From Zygnema cylindricum (taxonomy: Eukaryota > Streptophyta > Zygnematophyceae > Zygnematales > Zygnemataceae): 64,000 nt of DNA. The translations under genes and the position numbers were made by a program. The stretch lies in assembly GCA_037447655.1 (NCBI GenBank), contig JBBHKE010000210.1, positions 22,960 to 86,959 on the forward strand. Direction: 5' to 3'. Below the pieces are notes generated by a model. It did not search any database. It was not told the origin of the DNA and saw only the letters and a program-made list of their open reading frames with translations. This document shows positions 21,960 through 33,252 of the stretch, in pieces (within the stretch, counting starts at the first letter, position 1; each line of letters begins with the position of its first letter).

Positions 21960-24900
21960 CACCCTAAAACAGTACAATTTACTATCAACGCGAGGACAAA
22001 TGTCTCTCATGTAATAACCTATCGACAGTTTTGGGTCGGAAATTATTACCATGAAGACTAAAAGCAGTTCCTGTTTTTTACTGTTGTTACATTTACGGTC
22101 TTTGATAAAATACAGAGCATCTGAGTCCATGGGACAGCAATGATAAAACTGAAAAACTACATGTGGAGGGAGGCAAACAAAAAGGGTAAGCGAGGCAAAA
22201 GCAAAGCACACAGAAAAAGGACAGGTAAAACAAAGACACCCAAAGAAGCAACAACCAACTAAAAGAAAGACCAAACAGAGTGCTAAAACCAAAATGACCA
22301 ACCAAACTCCAACATAGCTAAAAATATACGAAAACCAACTGCGACAGTCCCCGGAGCGGAGTTTCAAAACAAGCTGACTATCAATAACTGCAATAGACGA
22401 TCGAAGGAGGATAGAAGCTTGCACTCGCTGTAAAGCCACAATTAAACGTTGACGATAAAAAGAAGTAAGGACTGAAGCAGGAGGGCTCCCAGGTCTTGAC
22501 GCTCGAACGAGCGCCAACCACAAGCAGGGAGAAACTCGTCCAAAGCCACAACCAAACAACCAAATATCTCGACTGCCATCAGAATAAAGCCACGCATAAT
22601 ATCGTGATGGCCATAACCACGCTCCATCTTCTTAGCCGCGTCATGGGCGGCCACGCCAACATGTCGATTCGCCTGACTGACGACTCTATCCGAGGTAGGG
22701 TTCGCCAAAACGTCACCAAATATACGACGTGCACCATCGAGTCCTACAATATCAAACCGACGTGAAGGAAGAATATGGAAAACTTCCCGAGAATATGGGA
22801 ATTTCCCCCTCAAAAGTGATAGCTGGCGATGGTGTCACGAATAGTGTCGTGCGCCTGAATCAACTCGCCCACGTCGGAGCAATGAAGAAAACGAATCCGT
22901 CGGGCTCAAGAACACGACCACACAAGCTAGCAACAAAGCCAAGCAAAGGTGGATGATGGAGGCCAAGCTGAAACTTTAGGTTCGTGGTGAGTTGAGCAGG
23001 CGTGAAACGGAGTGTGGATAAAATAGGAGTAGTGCAATAGCCAAGCTCCGAAATCAGGTCCACCACAAGAGAGAAAACGTGCACACGAAGCATCGAAAGG
23101 AAGCCCCTCTTGAAGTCCCGTCTTAATGGTGGCGACAACCATATCTGAAACAGATTCCTAGACACACGCAATTGATGTCCAACAAGAGTGGAAAGCATCG
23201 GCATATCCGCCACAACAACAGGTGGAAGAGAACTTGATGCATCCAAAATGGACTGTCGGAAGGCAAGCACAGTCCAGCACACGAGGGGCAACCATTGCAA
23301 GAACAAGGGTGTCCACAAACAAAAAACGTGAGAAAAGAGTGGTAGCAACAAGGCACCAACTTCCTAAATAGGCAGCGGGAGCAAACACATGCAGTCGATA
23401 TCAAATCCAAACCGCCAAAGACAAGAAGAGAGGCTAGAAGGCAGACTATATGCCCAGACTGCCGATCAAAAGCCCCACGACCTAACAATAGAAGGACGTC
23501 CAAAAGGAGATCATCAAAGGTAGACAGGAGGATACAATCGTTAGGGTGGGAAGGGAAGTGCGAGTAAGGTAGGAGGGGCGTGGGGAAACACCGTGTCAAA
23601 AGAGCAAAAGCCACGTAGGGAACAAGAAGGTTGGGAAGGTCGTCCATGTGGGACAAACCTGTCTAAAGAGGAGAATCAACAAATTGGGTCACGAAAGGAT
23701 TTGACTCAAATGTACAACCCAACATCGGAATTCCTTCGGCTGGAGGAGGAGTTTGAAAACTAGAAAGAGGGGTGAAAGAAAGAGGAATAACATGGGAAGA
23801 CCAAACAACACACTTAAAGGCTTAGACATAAAGGTTAAGTCCGGCCTAACGCTCTTTCAAAAAGGTATAGGCAGGTATAACTTAGTCTAAAAAGACAATA
23901 ATGTGTGTATCGTTCACAACAAAAGGGAAGAGGCAAGAAAAGAAAGGGGTCGCAGAAGCGTGGAGGGGCGCGTTAATCAGCAAGGGAAACAAAAGGCACT
24001 CAAGAATGTCGCCTTGACCATTGCCAAACGTGGAGGAAAGCGTGACCAAATCACCCTCAGTGGAAAGGGAGAGGATGCTACTCAACAAATAAAAGACCCT
24101 CACAAAGGGAAATATTGAGAAAATCGGAGAAGGTTCAGCCATAAGCTCCAAATTTCCGACATTCAAATCCATTTTATTGAATGTATTATGAAAACTTCGA
24201 CCTGAAAGACTAACCAATCCCGATGGACATCCAAAAAGGCTGGAATCCCATGGACCATGGCCTCGCAACCACCGTTAGTTGCCACTCTAATGAGGAGAAA
24301 AAGAATCATGGAAAGCGGATTGGTGCTAGTTGTAAATGGCATCGCCAACTAGTCGGTATAATACCTCTCCCACTATAGTAGGGCGGATCCCTCTTTTGGG
24401 TTTGGTGATAGTCACAAGGCGTGAGGTTGTGAGAATATCATTTATCTGCGAGGGGACATAGCCACCAAAATAAGGGAATACACTAAAAAAAACATATCAA
24501 AACCCGGGGCTCCCTATTCACATGGCACAACATCGTGAAAAAACTCATAATCAATACCCGATGGACCCCGTGTTGAAAGATGGGTGGAAGTAGTAAGGGC
24601 TTTTATGAAAGCATTGCGATATAGAAGAAAACAATCAGACCGCTTGAAGGTGTGGATATAATGGGATGAATGGTTAGGTGTTAGTGGATGAAGAGCTCGA
24701 GTATCCTCGACAGTCACAACAGACGGAGGAGTAAGATTTAATGGCTAGAGGGCCTGAACTACTCAGGAAAGCTCACCAACATGACCCAAATGAATAACAC
24801 GTCGATAAGAGGATGGGATATCCGAAGGCCTAAATGTACCATGTGGTGTGAAGGAAGTAACAACAACTCGATCCTCATGCTCGACATGAAGGGCCCTTTA

Positions 24901-24980
24901 ATCACCCTGAAAGAAATGTCGTCGAGCTATGGTCTCTCGAGCCCCGCTACCACCCCTACGACATGGTAAGACTAGGACTA
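21960..24980 (-). pseudogene. Decayed non-LTR-like reverse-transcriptase element with C-terminal nuclease-like region
   Basis: On the minus strand, many short ORFs in shifting frames carry recognisable blocks in order: LSTRGPSG (about 24570), NGGCEAMVHGIPAFLDVH and motif A decayed to LVFQVEVF (about 24240-24190), EGDLVTLSSTFGNGQGD (24060-24010), motif C decayed to FPFVVNDTHII (about 23920), and near the end FDIVGLDGARRIFGDVLANP (22770-22700) and AVEIFGCLVVALDEFLP (about 22590-22530). I associate this order with a plant RT element type. Loss of catalytic Asp in motifs A and C, many stops and frameshifts show it is dead. The last part has a D...D-x-P...VEIFG layout reminiscent of PD-(D/E)XK nucleases, which is only an inference. 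A second 3' fragment lies at 795-1345. Confidence 0.65.
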
Positions 24981-25205
24981 AAAGAAAAATCATAGAGAGG
25001 AGGTGCTAAGGACCAATGTATCTAGGGTTGGAACAGATAAGGGACAAAAGGAGGTGGAGGGCGTCTTGTACGTGTATCCTAGACGTGCCGATCCCAAATC
25101 ATAAGCTAAATCATGAACATATTTATATCTATTGCGCTGTCAAGGAGTTAAAAGTTCGGCGCCTCACAAGAAAATTCGAGAAATGGTTTTCTTTTTTAAA
25201 AGCTA

Positions 25206-27347
25206 CACCGTGAATCGCTATTAGTGTTAATAACGTTGATTCGACGCCTCCAAATTTTGACCCTCTAACCTAAAATATAAGTCGTTACTCTAATTTTTTT
25301 TTTACGTTAATATTGATATTGCTTAATTAGTGTTAATAACCCTAATTTGGACTGTTTTTAAAAAATGCTGTGTACGAAATGCGTCAATCCGTACTAAAAT
25401 TGCTCGTTATTTTGTATAGGTGTACAAAAATTGCGTGGTAAAAGCCTTGACACGCGAAAGTGAGTTCTTCGACATGAAAAAGATGTTTACTGGAGATTCG
25501 TTAAGATTCTCCAAGATTTTTGGCGAAAACTTCCACCGTCCGATTTTGAATTTTCGACGCAAACGCCCCCTCTATCCAGTTTCTGGCGAGTCTCCTCAAC
25601 TGTCCTCGCGAGGAGACTTGCCAGGTAGTGGACGTGTCTATTGGTCCACTTGGAAAAAAAAAGGTATCAACCACGGCGGACGAGAGATGACGATCTGACA
25701 ATTAGCAAAGGCCACGTGCCTTCGTACAGGGCGGATTCGAAAGCGACGAAAAAATATTTGTTGCAGGATATCTCTTTAACGACTCTTTCCCTTCGTGGAA
25801 AAGACTTTGTGTACAAAACATAATGGAAAACGATAAAAGTACAAGTTCTCATTTTGAAAAGGATTTCGAAACGGTTTGGTATAACGAAATGACAAGATCG
25901 TACAAATTGTACATTAGCATACTTCTGCTAGAAATTAAAGTCTGCGTTCGTCCGTACATACGTCGTTCAGATTTTGTGCTTTTCGAATCTTTTAATATTC
26001 GACCGGTTGAACGGAATTCGGCGTTGTTCCAATCGCAATCCAGCACGTCATCAATTGGTGCCTCGCTGGCATAACTTGATGGAGAAGTGATATAAATATT
26101 TTTGCCAGTAAACATGTCCGTACGATTACTAGGAACGCCTGATAAAGGTTCACCCTAAGGGTAACCTTCCATCAGGCGTTCCCAGTAATTGAACGGTCAC
26201 GTTTACTGGAAGTAAAATTTGTAACACCCTTCCATCAGGTCGTGCCAGTGAAGCTAAAATTGCTGACTTGTTAGATTGCGATTGGTACCACGTAGGATCC
26301 TGTTGAGCCGCCCGAGAAAAATCATCATTTTGAAAAGGACAAAATTGCAACTGCTTATGTGTATGGATAGACGCCGACCCTAAAATATCTTAGTATTGTA
26401 ATGTCACACTAATGTACAATCTGAACCTTCTTAGGGTAGTCGTGGTACCAACGGCCACGAAAACCGTTGCAAAATTAAAGTTTGTACAAATGTCGAAGAA
26501 TGTACCAATTTGTACGCGAATGCATTATCGCTGTTCCAACTTGATTGTGCACATTTATGAAGGAGGCGTGACAGGATGTCCTACTACCAAGATTTTGTTG
26601 TCGAACAGGCTGGCTATGATGTCAGACGGTACACGCCATTTGCCACATGTAAGTTTATAGCTTCACGTCTGTCGTGGATCGACAATGACTTTACAAGTGG
26701 ACCAAAATACGTGTCCAGTAAGCGTTAAGTGTCCTCCTGAAGACAGTCGGAGGAGACTAGCCAGGTATTGGAAACAAGGGGCGTTTGCGTCGAAAATTGA
26801 AAATTGACCGGTGGTAATTTTCGCCAATAAGTATAGAGAATCTCAACAAACTTTAAGTAAACATCTTTAGTTAAAAAAAAAAACAGTACGGCTTAGTACG
26901 GAAAGGTACTTTCCCCAGTAAACAACCCCACTTTTTGCCTAATGGAAGGTTACCCTAACTCTAATTTTTAAACTGCTTTGTAATAATTGTTGGCGCATAA
27001 TATCTTCACACTAAAATATGTGCATGTACGAAATTGTTCAAATCTTACGCCGTCGTGTTTTTGTGACATCCGCGTCATTTTTTCCAAAGCATATTTACAT
27101 GCGCGCGCGTTAGCTTAAATATTATTTCTGTACTTTTTTACTTGAAAAGGTACAAAATAATACGGATCTGACAGTCCGTACACCACACCATTTAGAACGG
27201 CACTATATTACAATTATGAAACCTATTAGGTGGGGTACCTCAAATAACGTTCAAAAACATTTAGAATGATTAATTCTATTTGGGAATTTGCCAAAAACAA
27301 CGGGGTACCTCAATTAGAGTCATGAACGCTAATAGCGATCCACGGTG
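25206..27347. mobile_element. Non-autonomous TIR element, CACCGTG family, 2.1 kb
   Basis: The left end CACCGTGAATCGCTATTAGT and right end GCTAATAGCGATCCACGGTG are both flanked by TA. Inverted arms occur inside (around 25480-25600 and 26750-26875, for example GACGCAAACGCCCC and GGGGCGTTTGCGTC), so the element could fold back. A Harbinger-like MITE (26159-26955) lies within it. It contains no transposase. The right 400 bp resemble 27725-28116, linking it to the shorter element next door. Confidence 0.65.
26159..26955. mobile_element. PIF/Harbinger-like MITE
   Basis: The ends are GGGTAACCTTCCATCAGGCG and, reverse-complemented, GGGTAACCTTCCATTAGGC. The flanks are TAA (26156-26158 and 26956-26958), the 3 bp duplication typical of PIF/Harbinger. 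It has no ORF of interest and is nested in the larger TIR element. Confidence 0.7.
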
Positions 27348-27627
27348 TACTGTCATGGTTGGAACGCGTCATCTCATAAATGATTGCCGCGATTATGTTT
27401 TGTCGCATTGGTTTGCCTTTTGACTCCATGCCAAAACAAATTACATTTAATTGATCATTGTGTTTGTTAGGATGTCTTAGACTGTGTGTAAATTAGCTCG
27501 CTGATTTTTGTTGGCGTTAGGGGCCTTCAACCCAAAATAGGGTTAATAACACTAATTGTTTCTTTAAACTTATTATTTCTTAACCCTAATAGCGTTTACA
27601 CTAATTGTTTATTAACCCTAATAGCTA
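27348..27627. other. Spacer between two TIR elements
   Basis: A gene-free spacer. It contains several copies of CCCTAATAGC/ACACTAATTG, resembling element ends, so it may be further decayed transposon DNA. Confidence 0.4.
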
Positions 27628-28116
27628 CACCGTGAATCGCTATTAGCGTAATAAAATAGATAGCGTAATGAAACAATTAGCGTAATTTACGGTAAATTGG
27701 GTTTTTTAGGGTACACAATGATACTAATTTATCATTAACTCTAATTTGTAAACTGCTTTGTAAAATTTTTCGGCACATAATATGTCCACACTAAAACATG
27801 TGGATGTACGAAATTGTTCAAATCGTACGCCATCGCGTTTTTTTGACATCCGCGTATGCTGGAAAATATTTACGCAATTACATATTATTACATTTTCTAT
27901 ACTTTTATATTTAAAAAGGTACGCAATAGAACGTATCTGACAGTCCGTACACCACACTATTCAAAAAGGCACTAAATTACAGTTATGAACCGTATTGAGC
28001 AGGGTACCTCAAATAACGTTCAGAAACATTTAACGTACTTTATTCTATTTGAGAATTTGCCTAAAAAAAAAAGGTACCCCAATTAGCGTCATGTACGCTA
28101 ATAGCGATTCGCGGTG
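27628..28116. mobile_element. Non-autonomous TIR element, CACCGTG family, 489 bp
   Basis: Left end CACCGTGAATCGCTATTAGC, right end GCTAATAGCGATTCGCGGTG, flanked by TA on both sides (27626-27627 and 28117-28118). The interior after 27725 is alignable with 26950-27347 (AAACTGCTTTGTAA, GTACGAAATTGTTCAAAT, GACATCCGCGT). Confidence 0.75.
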
Positions 28117-28246
28117 TAGTGTTGGGTATCGGGTAAATTCATATCGCGATAAAACCGATATTCGATATATCAAATATCGATCGAGCAAAATCCTCGATAT
28201 ATCGTACCGAGGGAACATAAATTATTGCGATATATATCGCGATATA

Positions 28247-29370
28247 TGTTGAAATGTATGTATTTTCTAGGTCTGAATAAAGGGAAAATTAATAAAGAGG
28301 AAGTCAGCAAAAGCAGCTTGCCTCTCGTTCCACTCTCCAAACCCCCACACTTGTCGCAGTCACTGTAAAGACAGTTAGAGCCATGGCTGCCCATGCTGCC
28401 TAGAGAGGGAGACAAGATGTAGTTTTTGGTAGTTTTACCAAAACTATCTTCACGGACCTAAACTGTCTTCACGGACCCAAGATTTGATCCTGGTACATGA
28501 CGTCCGTCAAAAAACAGGTAGCCAGTAGCTTTATCTTGTAGTCTAGGACCTATGTTAGAATATGTAGGGTACGATAAATATATAAACATAAATAGTTAGA
28601 CTAATTCATTTAACGGCATAGTAAGACATATAAACAATTTGTATTGTACGGACTACGGGTTATCTCAAAACAGATATCGCGCATTTGTTTCAAATGTGAA
28701 ACAAATATCGCGCAATTATTTAGACGGCCAATTTCAAATGTCGGTCTAAATCGAACGGCCGTCCGGGAGGATTGCTGGATTTCCGAAACGCAAGATTATA
28801 ATTTCGGATGTGACAAATGTCACATTATGGTGATGTCGTACATTGACGGTACAGAATGTACGACGGTGCGTGTACTTTCTTGTACGGTACAGTCTTACGA
28901 TTGGACCATACCTCAGTACTAGGGAGCTTAAAGAGGGGTTTTAGGACTTAGAATAATTTTGCCAGGTAGTCGCCTCTCTCATAGAGAGCATCTGTATAAA
29001 TAGGCAAAATTTGCCATTTAATTACGACTCACTCAGTGGACCATTTTTATTGATTCTTTTTGCTGCGAACTCAGTGGAGTCCACGTTACACAGGGGTGTA
29101 GTCGGTCAGAGTTTTTGCCTGCCAAGGTGGCTGCATTTCTAAGGGAAAATCAAAGTGGGTGAATGTGTCTAAAACTCATATTCTAACTTTGCATTCTGTG
29201 GTGGAACTGAGCACACAGAAAGTATTATTTCACATGGTTGAAGTTGTATTGGGGTTATGATTGTCAAGGGGTCGATCATTTGGGTTTGTATCAACTTGGA
29301 GTCCGCACTAACTAGATAAGCTTCTTGAGAGCTGCCTACTCTGAGGACTAATAGAGGTCTTAGAGTTTCA
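28247..29370 (+). repeat. 5' LTR of Copia-3
   Basis: Starts TGTTGAAATG and ends AGAGTTTCA. Compared with the 3' LTR it lacks about 70 bp after CGAACGGCCGT (near 28762). The ATG found 20 nt before the end of the 3' copy is ATA here (29351), so this copy has lost the LTR start codon. A TATAAATAGG block at 28994 may be the promoter TATA box. An antisense tRNA-like segment lies at about 28481-28535. Confidence 0.85.
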
Positions 29371-29382
29371 AATTATGGGCCC
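29371..29382 (+). other. Copia-3 primer-binding site, half-tRNA type
   Basis: AATTATGGGCCC directly follows the LTR and differs from GGTTATGGGCCC in the first two bases. Its ATG opens MGPPSWVPMFDGTNFTYWEF, which is clearly the Gag amino terminus, so the primer site is translated. Confidence 0.75.
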
Positions 29383-31265
29383 ACCATCTTGGGTGCCTAT
29401 GTTTGATGGAACAAACTTCACTTATTGGGAGTTTACGATGGAGGGATTGCTTTTCGAAAAGCACTTATGGGGAATTGTTTCGGGACAAGTGAGGTGTCCG
29501 CCACCGGGCTTTGGTAGAGCTCACTACAGAGATTCATCTGGGGCTTCCTAAAAAACCAACCGGATTTCAGATGCAACGGAAGGTGAAGGGAAAATCATTG
29601 CCATGGAAAGGGGAAAAGGGGAGAAAGGAAAAGGAACACCTATGATGAGGGGAGCTAGGCTCTCAGCTTCGGTCCCACTTGTAGGGGTTATAACTAAAAC
29701 CGAAGAAACTAACAGTAGAATTTGGGAGTATAAGAACACTATAAAAAAAACATCTCATACTTAGAAATGTGTCTAAGTCCATAGCTATCACTCTTTTAAA
29801 TCTAACAAAGTCTTCATAAATTTGGGAAACTCTAAGACAGATTTATAAGAGTAAGACTATACAGAGGCAGCAGTTAGTAAAACATGAAATATGGGCCTAT
29901 GTTTATAAAGGCGGTAGCATGATAGAGTTTTGCAATGATATTGCTGCGTTATATGTTGAGCTTGCTAGTGCGGGATATGTAGAATCTGAGGAGAGAAAGA
30001 TTAACACACTAATCATGAAACTCCCAGATGAGTACGAAAACATCATTAACCGTATGCAGGAAATGGATGGCTCCTCATGGACTTGGAGCATTACCATGGG
30101 GATAATTCTTGTGAGGGAAAGCACTTTGGAGCTTCGTAGGGGAAGTAACAGGGTGAATGCACTAACAGCTGGTGGTGACTGGGGGAAGCGTGATGAGAGG
30201 AACGACGGTGACGAGCGAAAGCGTGATGAGAGGAAGAAAGACAAAGGTAAACCTTATCGGAATTTTGGTGGAAAGAGAGGGAGAGGAAAAGAAAGGGGAG
30301 CTTTGAAAAAGGGGGTTTGCTTCTTTTGTAGGGAGCCGGGTCACTATATGGAGGAGTGTCCTTGTTTGGAAGAAATTAGAAGTTGGAATGTTGATGAGGA
30401 GGAACAAGGGGAAGAGGAGAACGAGGATGAAGATATTTTGGAGCTTCTCCGCATCGGTAATATGGGGAAGAAAGAAAAGCACACAGAAATTCCACGAAAG
30501 CAACAGTGTGCTTTTGGAGGTATAAGGGAATTAAAGAGAGAGGAGAAACTTGAGGGAGTTCAAATTATTGAGGATAGTTTCATAGATATTTTGGAAACAG
30601 AAAACTGGTCGGAAAGGGAGACTTCAACGGATTCCGAGGAAAGGGGAGAAGTAAATCTAAAGGGGGCTCTAAAGGATAGGGGTGAAGAGGAATATTTGAT
30701 TAAAAGTTTAGGGGAGGAGAAATATATTTTGGGAATAAAAATAGAAAGTGATAGTGGAAAGAATTCCGTGGGAGAGAGTGAGGAAAGTTCAGAAAATGGG
30801 GTAATTATCATGGATAAAAATATGAGTTCGGAAGATGTAGATTTTATGAGAAACTTAGTGGGGACTCTTGATTTAAGGATAAATTTGGGGGGTAATGGTT
30901 TTGACATCACTTATGGGAGTGATGCCATCTATGAAGGTGTGCCTGCAAAAGGGTTAGCATCTGGGTGGTTAGCATCTAGGTGTGTGTTGCAGATTGGAGA
31001 TGGGGTTGACTGTTTGAATTGCAAGAGGAAAATTGGATTTTGTGTGGATGTAAAAGAGATAAGGTGGATAAAATCTTTGTTCGGATTTATGAAAAGCGGG
31101 ATGCTAAATAAAGTGTGTGATCAACAAGATGCAATTTTTATTTCAGCTCATCTAATAGACGTATTTGAATATGAGGTTGTTTACTTAAAGTTTTATGTGA
31201 AGAAAAGAGAGAAGAAAAAGAAAAGAAAAATGTATTTGGTAGAAGTTGAAAGGAAATTAGACTAA
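29375..31265 (+). pseudogene. Copia-3 Gag with in-frame remnants of RT and RNase H
   Basis: The Gag start at 29375 is separated by frame breaks (29540-29900) from an open frame of 448 codons (29919-31265). That frame has a UBN2-like Gag end (INTLIMKLPDEYENI), a CCHC zinc knuckle (CFFCREPGHYMEEC), an acidic linker, IPRKQQCAFGGIREL as in Copia-4, then shards of other domains: LGEEKYILGIKIESDS (RT end), TLDLRINLGG and YGSDAIYEGVPAKG (RNase H start) and IRWIKSLFGFMKSG (RNase H end). It lacks protease, integrase and the RT active site. The deletions kept the frame open, which is odd for neutral decay; a trans-acting or competing Gag is possible but unproven. Confidence 0.8.
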
Positions 31266-31278
31266 AAAATAAGGGGAG

Positions 31279-32463
31279 TGTTGAAATGTATGTATTTTCT
31301 AGATCTGAATAAAGGGAAAATTAATAAAGAGGAAGTCACCAAAAGCAGCCTGCCTCTCGCTCCACTCTCCAAACCCCCACACTTGTCGCAGTCACTTTAG
31401 GTTTGAAAGACAGCTAGAGCCATGGCTGCCCATGCTGCCTAGAGAGAGAGACAAGCTGTAGTTTTTGGTAGCTTTACCAAAACTGTCTTCACAGACCCAA
31501 GATTTGATCCTGGTACATATCGTCGTCAAGAAACAGGTAGCCAGTAGCTTTATCTTGTAGTCTAGGACATATGTTAGAATATGCAGGGTACGATAAATAG
31601 ATAAACATAAATAGTTAGACTAATTCATTTAACGGCATAGTAAGACATAGAAACAGTTTGTATTGTACGGACTACGGGTTTTCTCACAAACAGATATCGG
31701 GCATTTGTTTCAAATGTGAAAGAAATATCGCGCAATTATTTAGACGACCAATTTCAATTGTCGGTCTAAATCGAACGGCCGTGGTGCGAGCCGGGATTCC
31801 GGAGTGGGCGACTTGGCGTTTTCAGGCACCGCCATTCCAAATGACACGTGGCAAGATCCGGGAGGATTGTCGGATTTCCGAAACGCAAGATTATAATTTC
31901 GGATGTGACAAATGTCACATTATGGTGATGTCGTACATTGACCGTACAGAAAGTACGACGGTGCGTGTACTTTCTTGTACGGTACAGTCTTACGATTGGA
32001 CCATACCTCAGTACTAGGGAGCTTAAAGAGGGGTTTTAGGACTTAGAATAATTTTGCCAGGTGTCGCCTCTCTCATAGAGAGCATCTGTATAAATAGGCA
32101 AACTTTGCCATTTAATTACAACTCACTTAGTGGACCATTTTCAGTGTTTCTTTTTGCTCTGAATTAGGGGAGTCCACGCTACACAGGGGTGTAGTTGGTC
32201 AGAGTTTTTGCCTGCCAGGGTGGCTATAATTCTAAGGGAAAGTCAAAGTGGGTGAATGTGTCTAAAACTCATATTCTAACTTTGCATTCTATGGTGGAAT
32301 TGGGCACACATAAAGTCTTATTTCACAGGGGTGAAGTTGTGTTGGGGTTCTGATTGTTAAGGGTTTAATCACTTGGGTTTGTACCAATTTGGAGTCGGCA
32401 CTAACTAGATAAGCTTCTTAAGAGCTGCCTACTTTGAGGACCAATGGAGGTGTCAGAGTTTCA
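31279..32463 (+). repeat. 3' LTR of Copia-3
   Basis: Starts TGTTGAAATG after the polypurine tract and ends TCAGAGTTTCA. An ATG at 32444 lies 20 nt before the end (M-E-V-S-E-F). It is longer than the 5' LTR because of an extra block around 31785-31857. TATAAATAGG recurs at 32091. Confidence 0.85.
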
Positions 32464-32470
32464 ATATATA

Positions 32471-33249
32471 GTATTTTTTAAATTTAATATTTTGTATTTT
32501 TATATAATATGTTATTTTAGTGAAAGAGATATTGTTTGATACGCCACTTACGACGTGATTTTTGTTCCGTGACTTAAAGGTAGACGCCGCAAAATATAAC
32601 CGACAAAAAAATACCTATTCTATAATAGTACTGACAACAAAATTTGTGCATTATAGAGGCCTCGGTTACATCGCGTAACGTTTGTAAACAAGCTTTTACA
32701 TACGTGTTTTGATTTGAGTTGTTCATTGTAAGTTGACGATCAAATCTCTTAAATCGTAAAAAAATTGAAAACCGACCATTTTCGTATGGAAATCCTTACT
32801 TACGTATTATGTACGTGTACTTCGCAAGTGTACCGCGTCAATGTACCCCAAAGATCTCCTTCACTTTGCAGACTTTAAAAACCGTATTTCTTTCGGCAAA
32901 GATTTTACGGTCACTTTGTTCGAAGGAACGTGACTTTGGTGACTTGTGATTTTTTATATTTTTTATGCTTCAATATATTGGCGATACGATATATTGGAGA
33001 TATATCGGCGACATATCGAGATATTTTCATTTTCGATATATATAGGCGATATATCGACTATCGGGTATCTGAAAATCGATATATATTGAATATCGGCAAA
33101 TGGTCTTCGTTACCCAACAATACTAATAGCGATTCACGATGTCCTTGTACTAGAAGGATCTTGGTATTCATTTATTTTGTATTTACATGAATTTCAAATG
33201 TTATTGAGCAGCGCGATCCCGGCCTACTGATCTTATATTAACGAAACAA
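32471..33249. other. Gene-free DNA right of Copia-3
   Basis: This is the right half of the CGATATATCG-rich element (to 33119) plus a 130 bp spacer. No gene is seen. Confidence 0.5.
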
Positions 33250-33252
33250 TTA

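Larger units (their letters stand above)
28247..32463 (+). mobile_element. Copia-3, internally deleted Copia element with a single gag-derived ORF
   Basis: 5' LTR 28247-29370, primer site 29371-29382, gag-derived coding region, polypurine tract AAGGGGAG (31271-31278), 3' LTR 31279-32463. ATATA duplications flank it (28242-28246, 32464-32468). Protease, integrase and most of RT are gone, so it could only move with help from an intact relative. Its Gag and the IPRKQ motif link it to Copia-4. Confidence 0.85.
28120..33119. mobile_element. CGATATATCG-rich TIR element, split by Copia-3
   Basis: The left end TGTTGGGTATCG and the right end CGTTACCCAACA are inverted matches. Outside Copia-3 (28247-32463) about 780 bp remain, strongly enriched near both ends in CGATATAT/ATATCG words (28130-28246 and 32975-33100). 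It has no coding capacity. The flanks both carry a CTAATAGCGATTC-R-CG sequence, which is either a long duplication or two copies of a neighbouring MITE end. The superfamily is not clear. Confidence 0.5.

Noticed and set aside
22093-22559. Multi-pass membrane protein on the minus strand
   Set aside because: The hydrophobic ORFs lie in the 3' part of the decayed RT element and match its other fragment at 795-1345 out of frame.
25420-25698. ORF of 92 codons with basic composition
   Set aside because: It lies in the inverted arm of a TIR element and its counterpart in the other arm is not open.
31200-31265. The 448-codon ORF as a host gene
   Set aside because: It lies between Copia-3 LTRs, after a polyprotein start, and carries Gag, zinc knuckle and RNase H remnants.
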